NCBI GenBank assembly: GCA_021442155.1
Contig: CM038222.1
Span: 20,284,923 to 20,348,922, forward strand
From: Cymbidium sinense
Taxonomy: Eukaryota; Streptophyta; Magnoliopsida; Asparagales; Orchidaceae
Direction of reading: 5' to 3'
Length of the DNA stretch: 64,000 nt
In this document: piece after piece, positions 60,625 through 64,000 of the stretch
Position numbering within the stretch: the stretch's first letter is position 1
How the letters are laid out: each line of letters starts with the position of its first letter
Position numbers and translations under genes: made by a program
Notes under the pieces: generated by a model
The model's database searches: none
Seen by the model: the letters and a program-made list of their open reading frames with translations, nothing else
Told to the model about the DNA's origin: nothing

Positions 60625-62930
60625 CTTTCTGCTATTTTGTTTATCATATTGCTATGGTGGTTCTATTCAGTCTATTTTTTCATTATTTCTTTGTCATTCC
60701 CTCACAAGGAATTGGTTTTTGCTATTTTTCTTTAGGGTCATGGTCAATCTCACTTTATATGAAAGCTACCTTGTTGGTTTTAGTTTATTTCTAAACTTAA
60801 ACCCCCTTCCTCTTTACCTCATTGTATACTTGACCCTTATTCATAGTGGTACTATTTTTAATTAGTTTTCCTATCCTCTGAGACTGGTGGTTTTTTTTGT
60901 GGCTCATGTTATGCTTCTTTTTTCACATAGCTAGTGATATTTTAGGGGTCTCCTGCTAGGTTGTGGTTGTACCTGATTTTATCTTACCCTTTATACTAAT
61001 TGATGTTGGGTTTGCCTCTTATTTTGGCTAGCTATTACTTTATTTGAATTGGATTTTTGGCTGCTATGGTTGGTTCTGTTGGATGCTTCTATTTGCTTCT
61101 TCCATCTGCCTGACTATTTTGGGTGGTCATTTTTTCATGGTTGCTATTTGTCTCTTCTAGTTTGGCATAATTTTGGGCTTTTGGTGGTTGTTGTTCTCCT
61201 TTCCTGGTTTCGTTTGGGGGCTTCTGCTGGTTGGTTTTTCCCTCTATCTTGTTCCTTTCCTCGATGATTTACTACTTGTGGTTGGATGGTTCTCCTTGAC
61301 CTTTTTTACCTTGGTTTTTTGTCTGGCTGAATGACTACCAATTTTATTTTTTGGTTCTTTCAAAAATCTCCAGGTTGGTTGTGGCTATGCCTGCTATTAT
61401 TCTTTCCCTTTATTTTATGCTCTATATTAGGTTAACCTCTTATTTTGGCTGGCTTCTCCCTTTACTGAATTGGAACTTATGCTGTTGTGGTTGGTTGTTG
61501 GGTGGCAGCCATTGGTCTCATCAGGATTTGCTTCACTTTGGTTTTTTCAGTTCTTTTTGGTTGTTTTCCTAGTTTGGGTTGGTGTTTTCTTTTTGTTGGT
61601 TGTTTTCTCTATTGATAGGTATGAGGACAACTGCTTTGTGGTTCTTTTTTTTATCTAGACCTGGGTTTTTGTTTACTGGAGGAGATGGTTGTCGCTACTT
61701 TTTGTCTATGCATACTGGTTTGCTGGCAGCTGCTCCTCTGACTGGATTGGTCTAGCGTTTGCTGAAGGTTGGTTGTGGCTCTCTCTATCTTTATGTCTTG
61801 GGATTGAATGTTGTCTTGCCCTGGATTCTTATGCTTGGCTTGGTGTCTTGGGATTTAGGTTGGCTATTGGTATTGACTCCCTCTTGTTTATTTTGTTATC
61901 CTTGTTTCTTGATATTTGCCTCTTGGTCGGTGGTGCTGGATTTGCTATTTTTTCTGCTACCTTGGTGGCAGTTTTGATGGTAATTTTTGGATTCCCTCTT
62001 GGTCTCCTTATGGGTTTCCTCTCTCTAGTGCTACTTATCATCTATTATTTTGCTATTTTAGTGGAGGTTTTGCCCTTAGATTTGGATTGCTATTGCTCTA
62101 GAAATAGTCGGGTTGTTGTTATGCCTTTGGGACTATTTCGCTGGGTTGTGTTTTACCCCTATTCATGCTGACTGCTCCTTTTTTGTGTTCCTCTTCCTTT
62201 TGGTGGTGGCTTTGGTAGAGTTCTTGTTTTTTTTAGCTTGGATCGATCCTACTGTAACTTTGTTGGTTTTATGTGATTGGTCTATTGGGTTTTGGTTGGT
62301 GGGTTAGGCCTATTTTCTACTTATTTGGTGCAGGACTTGGATCACTATGGATTGTTTTGCCTTAGATGGTTTGCTTATATTAGGTATGCTGGCTATGTTG
62401 GCCTTGATGTTTACTCATATCTTCTCTCTGGTTGGTAGCATTACATATGACTGTAACCCTTCTCAAGAAGTTTGGATGCTCATATGCATTGTTGCCACTG
62501 AGATGATCTTAAGCCCAAGCCTTCTCTTTCTCGTTCTAAATTGTTTGCTTTATCCTTTTCCCTTGCGCTATGATTATTGCCTTTGCAATGTTTTGATGAA
62601 TTCTTTTGCAAGTTGGAACTTTACGATGGAATGAGCTTTACTACCAACTCAAGTGTTGTTGTTGTGTATCTTGCTTATCTTGCTTTCTCAAAGGGATCAA
62701 GAGCTACTTCTAACTAGTCCTTTTACTACTTTCATGAGTTGTATTGGTCTTATTCTCGTTTCTCATATGCTTTTATTATTGATTTGTTTTTATTTTTTTC
62801 TTTTTTTTTCCTTTTCTAATGTACTTAGATTAGCTCTTAGTTTCTTATAAAGAGATTGAACTTTGAGCTTTACCCTTATTAAGGACATTCTATCTTTTCT
62901 TTTTATGGTAATAAAATCCTAACATTTCCC
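60625..62930 (+). other. Long T/G-rich 3' untranslated region of LINE copy 2
   Basis: This 2.3-kb sequence is T and G rich, with hydrophobic chance frames such as 61,689-62,171 (160 codons, Trp/Leu/Phe-rich) on the plus strand. From about 61,200 it is collinear with LINE copy 3. The conserved block ATGACTGTAACCCTTCTCAA and GAAGTTTGGATGCTCATATG lies at about 62,448-62,485. TATGGTAATAAAATCC just before the tail holds an AATAAA poly(A) signal (about 62,910). Confidence 0.78.
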
Positions 62931-62939
62931 AAAAAAAAA

Positions 62940-64000
62940 CCCTAAACCCTAGATTGAACCCTAAAACTACAACCCTAAACCCTAAACCCTAAACCCCAAA
63001 CCCTGAACCCTAATCCCTAAACCCTAAACCCTAAACTAACCTTAAACCCTAAACACTAAACCACAAACCCTAAACCCTAAAAACCTAAACACCTAAACCT
63101 AAACTTAGTAAAACCTAAAAATAAATAAATAAATAAATCTAAACCTAAACAAAATAAAAAAATAAAATAAAATAGAATAAAAACCTAAACTAAAACCTAA
63201 ACCTAAACCTAAACCTAAAATTAAAATAAAATAAAACATAAAAACAAAAATAAAATAAAATAAATAAAACCTAAACTAAACTAAAAAAGAAAATAAAGTT
63301 AAAAAATAAAAAACTTTACTAAAATAAAAATAAAATAAACCTACAATAAAATAAAATAAAAACTAAATAAAAACCTAAACTTAAAAAAAACCTAAAAATA
63401 AATAGAAAATCAAACTTAAACCCTAAACTAAAAAAAAACTTAAACTTAAAATAAAAATAAAAGTAAAAAAATAAAATACACCTAAATTGGAATAAACTAA
63501 ACTAAAATAAATAAAACATAAACCCAAACCTAAACCTAAAATAAACTAAACCTAAACTAAATAAAATAAAAGAAACTAAAAATAAGCCTAAACCTAAACC
63601 TAAAAAAATTAAATAAAAACCTAAACCTAAACCTAAAAGTAAAAAATAAAATAAAAATAAAACTAAACTAAAAAAAACCTAAACTAAAAGAATAAACTAA
63701 AAAAAACCTAAACTAAAATAATTAAACTAAGCTAAATAAAAATGGAAATAAACCTAAATAAAAATAAAAAACAAAATAAACTATAAAAAATAAAAAATAA
63801 ACTAAATAAAACTAAACCTACCAATTTACTTAATTTTAAAAAAAATAAAAAAATAATTAAATAAAAAAACCCTAAACCCTAAACACCCTAAACCATAAAT
63901 CCTAAACCCTAAACCATAAACCCTAACCCTACACCCTAAACCCTAAACCCTAAACCCTAAATCCTAAACCCTAAATAACCTAAACTTAAACCCTAAACCC
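62940..64000 (+). repeat. Telomere-like satellite segment 13 (runs past the window)
   Basis: A CCCTAAA block (62,940-63,070), one complete body (63,070-63,838, opening AACCTAAACTTAGTAAAACC, closing ACCAATTTACTTAATTTT at 63,815-63,838) and another CCCTAAA block to the window end. The body length of 0.77 kb equals those at 22 kb, 33 kb and 55 kb. Confidence 0.95.

Larger units (their letters stand above)
58038..62939 (+). mobile_element. L1-type LINE, copy 2 (5'-truncated)
   Basis: This 4.9-kb non-LTR element starts inside reverse transcriptase, with no endonuclease or ORF1. It carries RT (58,050-58,960), the connection and zinc-knuckle region (to about 59,980), a long open RNase H frame (59,983-60,624), a T/G-rich 3' UTR of 2.3 kb and an A9 tail (62,931-62,939) joined to CCCTAAACCC. 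The same family as copies 1 and 3 is shown by shared RT, RNase H and 3' UTR blocks. Its 3' end (GAACTTTGAGCTTTACCCTT...ATGGTAATAAAAT) matches copy 3 closely and copy 1 less so, implying two subfamilies. Confidence 0.92.

Noticed and set aside
62940..64000. A functional chromosome end (true telomere)
   Set aside because: Repeats are strongly degenerate, interrupted by A/T bodies and transposons, and continue past the window. No long perfect heptamer array is present.
1..64000. tRNA, rRNA or small RNA genes
   Set aside because: I looked for tRNA-like A and B boxes and rRNA core sequences by eye and recognised none. A covariance-model search would settle this.

Overview
The window is nuclear DNA from a land plant, most likely a seed plant. 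It shows the plant telomere heptamer CCCTAAA, a plant L1-type LINE with a C-terminal RNase H domain, a plant Ty3/gypsy element, and pieces of a plant glycine-rich RNA-binding protein (GRP) gene. I cannot name the species. I see no intact host gene. The window looks like a heterochromatic, subtelomeric or interstitial telomere-like region.

Layout. 1-7,991 is a damaged Ty3/gypsy element: a long non-coding LTR-like part (1 to about 5,780), then protease and gag remnants on the minus strand (5,790-7,991), cut off within gag where satellite begins. 7,992-8,704 is telomere-like satellite. 8,705-15,305 is LINE copy 1 (endonuclease fused to reverse transcriptase by a deletion, RNase H, 3.5 kb 3' UTR, poly(A)). 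15,306-27,872 is satellite carrying three GRP cassettes. 27,873-33,066 is a second gypsy LTR-like copy, joined to the last tens of bases of a broken GRP cassette. 33,118-39,737 is satellite. 39,738-41,193 is LINE copy 3 (3' UTR only). 41,194-58,037 is satellite with five more GRP cassettes. 58,038-62,939 is LINE copy 2. 62,940-64,000 is satellite.

The satellite is not a plain telomere array. CCCTAAA-rich blocks of about 0.15-0.7 kb alternate with A/T-rich bodies of about 0.65-0.85 kb built from CCTAAA, CTAAA and TAAAA variants. Most bodies open with a recognisable phrase (CTAAACTAAATAAAACCTAA-like) and close with a non-telomeric motif, consensus ACCGGTTTACTTAATTT, seen about 20 times. This makes a composite unit of about 1 kb. 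In the right half a GRP cassette is added every 2-3 kb.

The eight GRP cassettes (400-490 bp each) all start at the same codon region of the gene (MNGQNLDG, end of the RRM), run through the Gly-rich tail and 3' UTR, and end in a short A-tract that passes into CCCTAAA. The three LINEs have the same polarity: sense strand on plus, A-rich 3' end against CCCTAAA. The simplest reading is that a 5'-truncated GRP mRNA was retroposed into telomeric repeats by LINE machinery and then amplified with its surrounding telomere-like DNA. All homology statements come from reading the sequence by eye, without database search.
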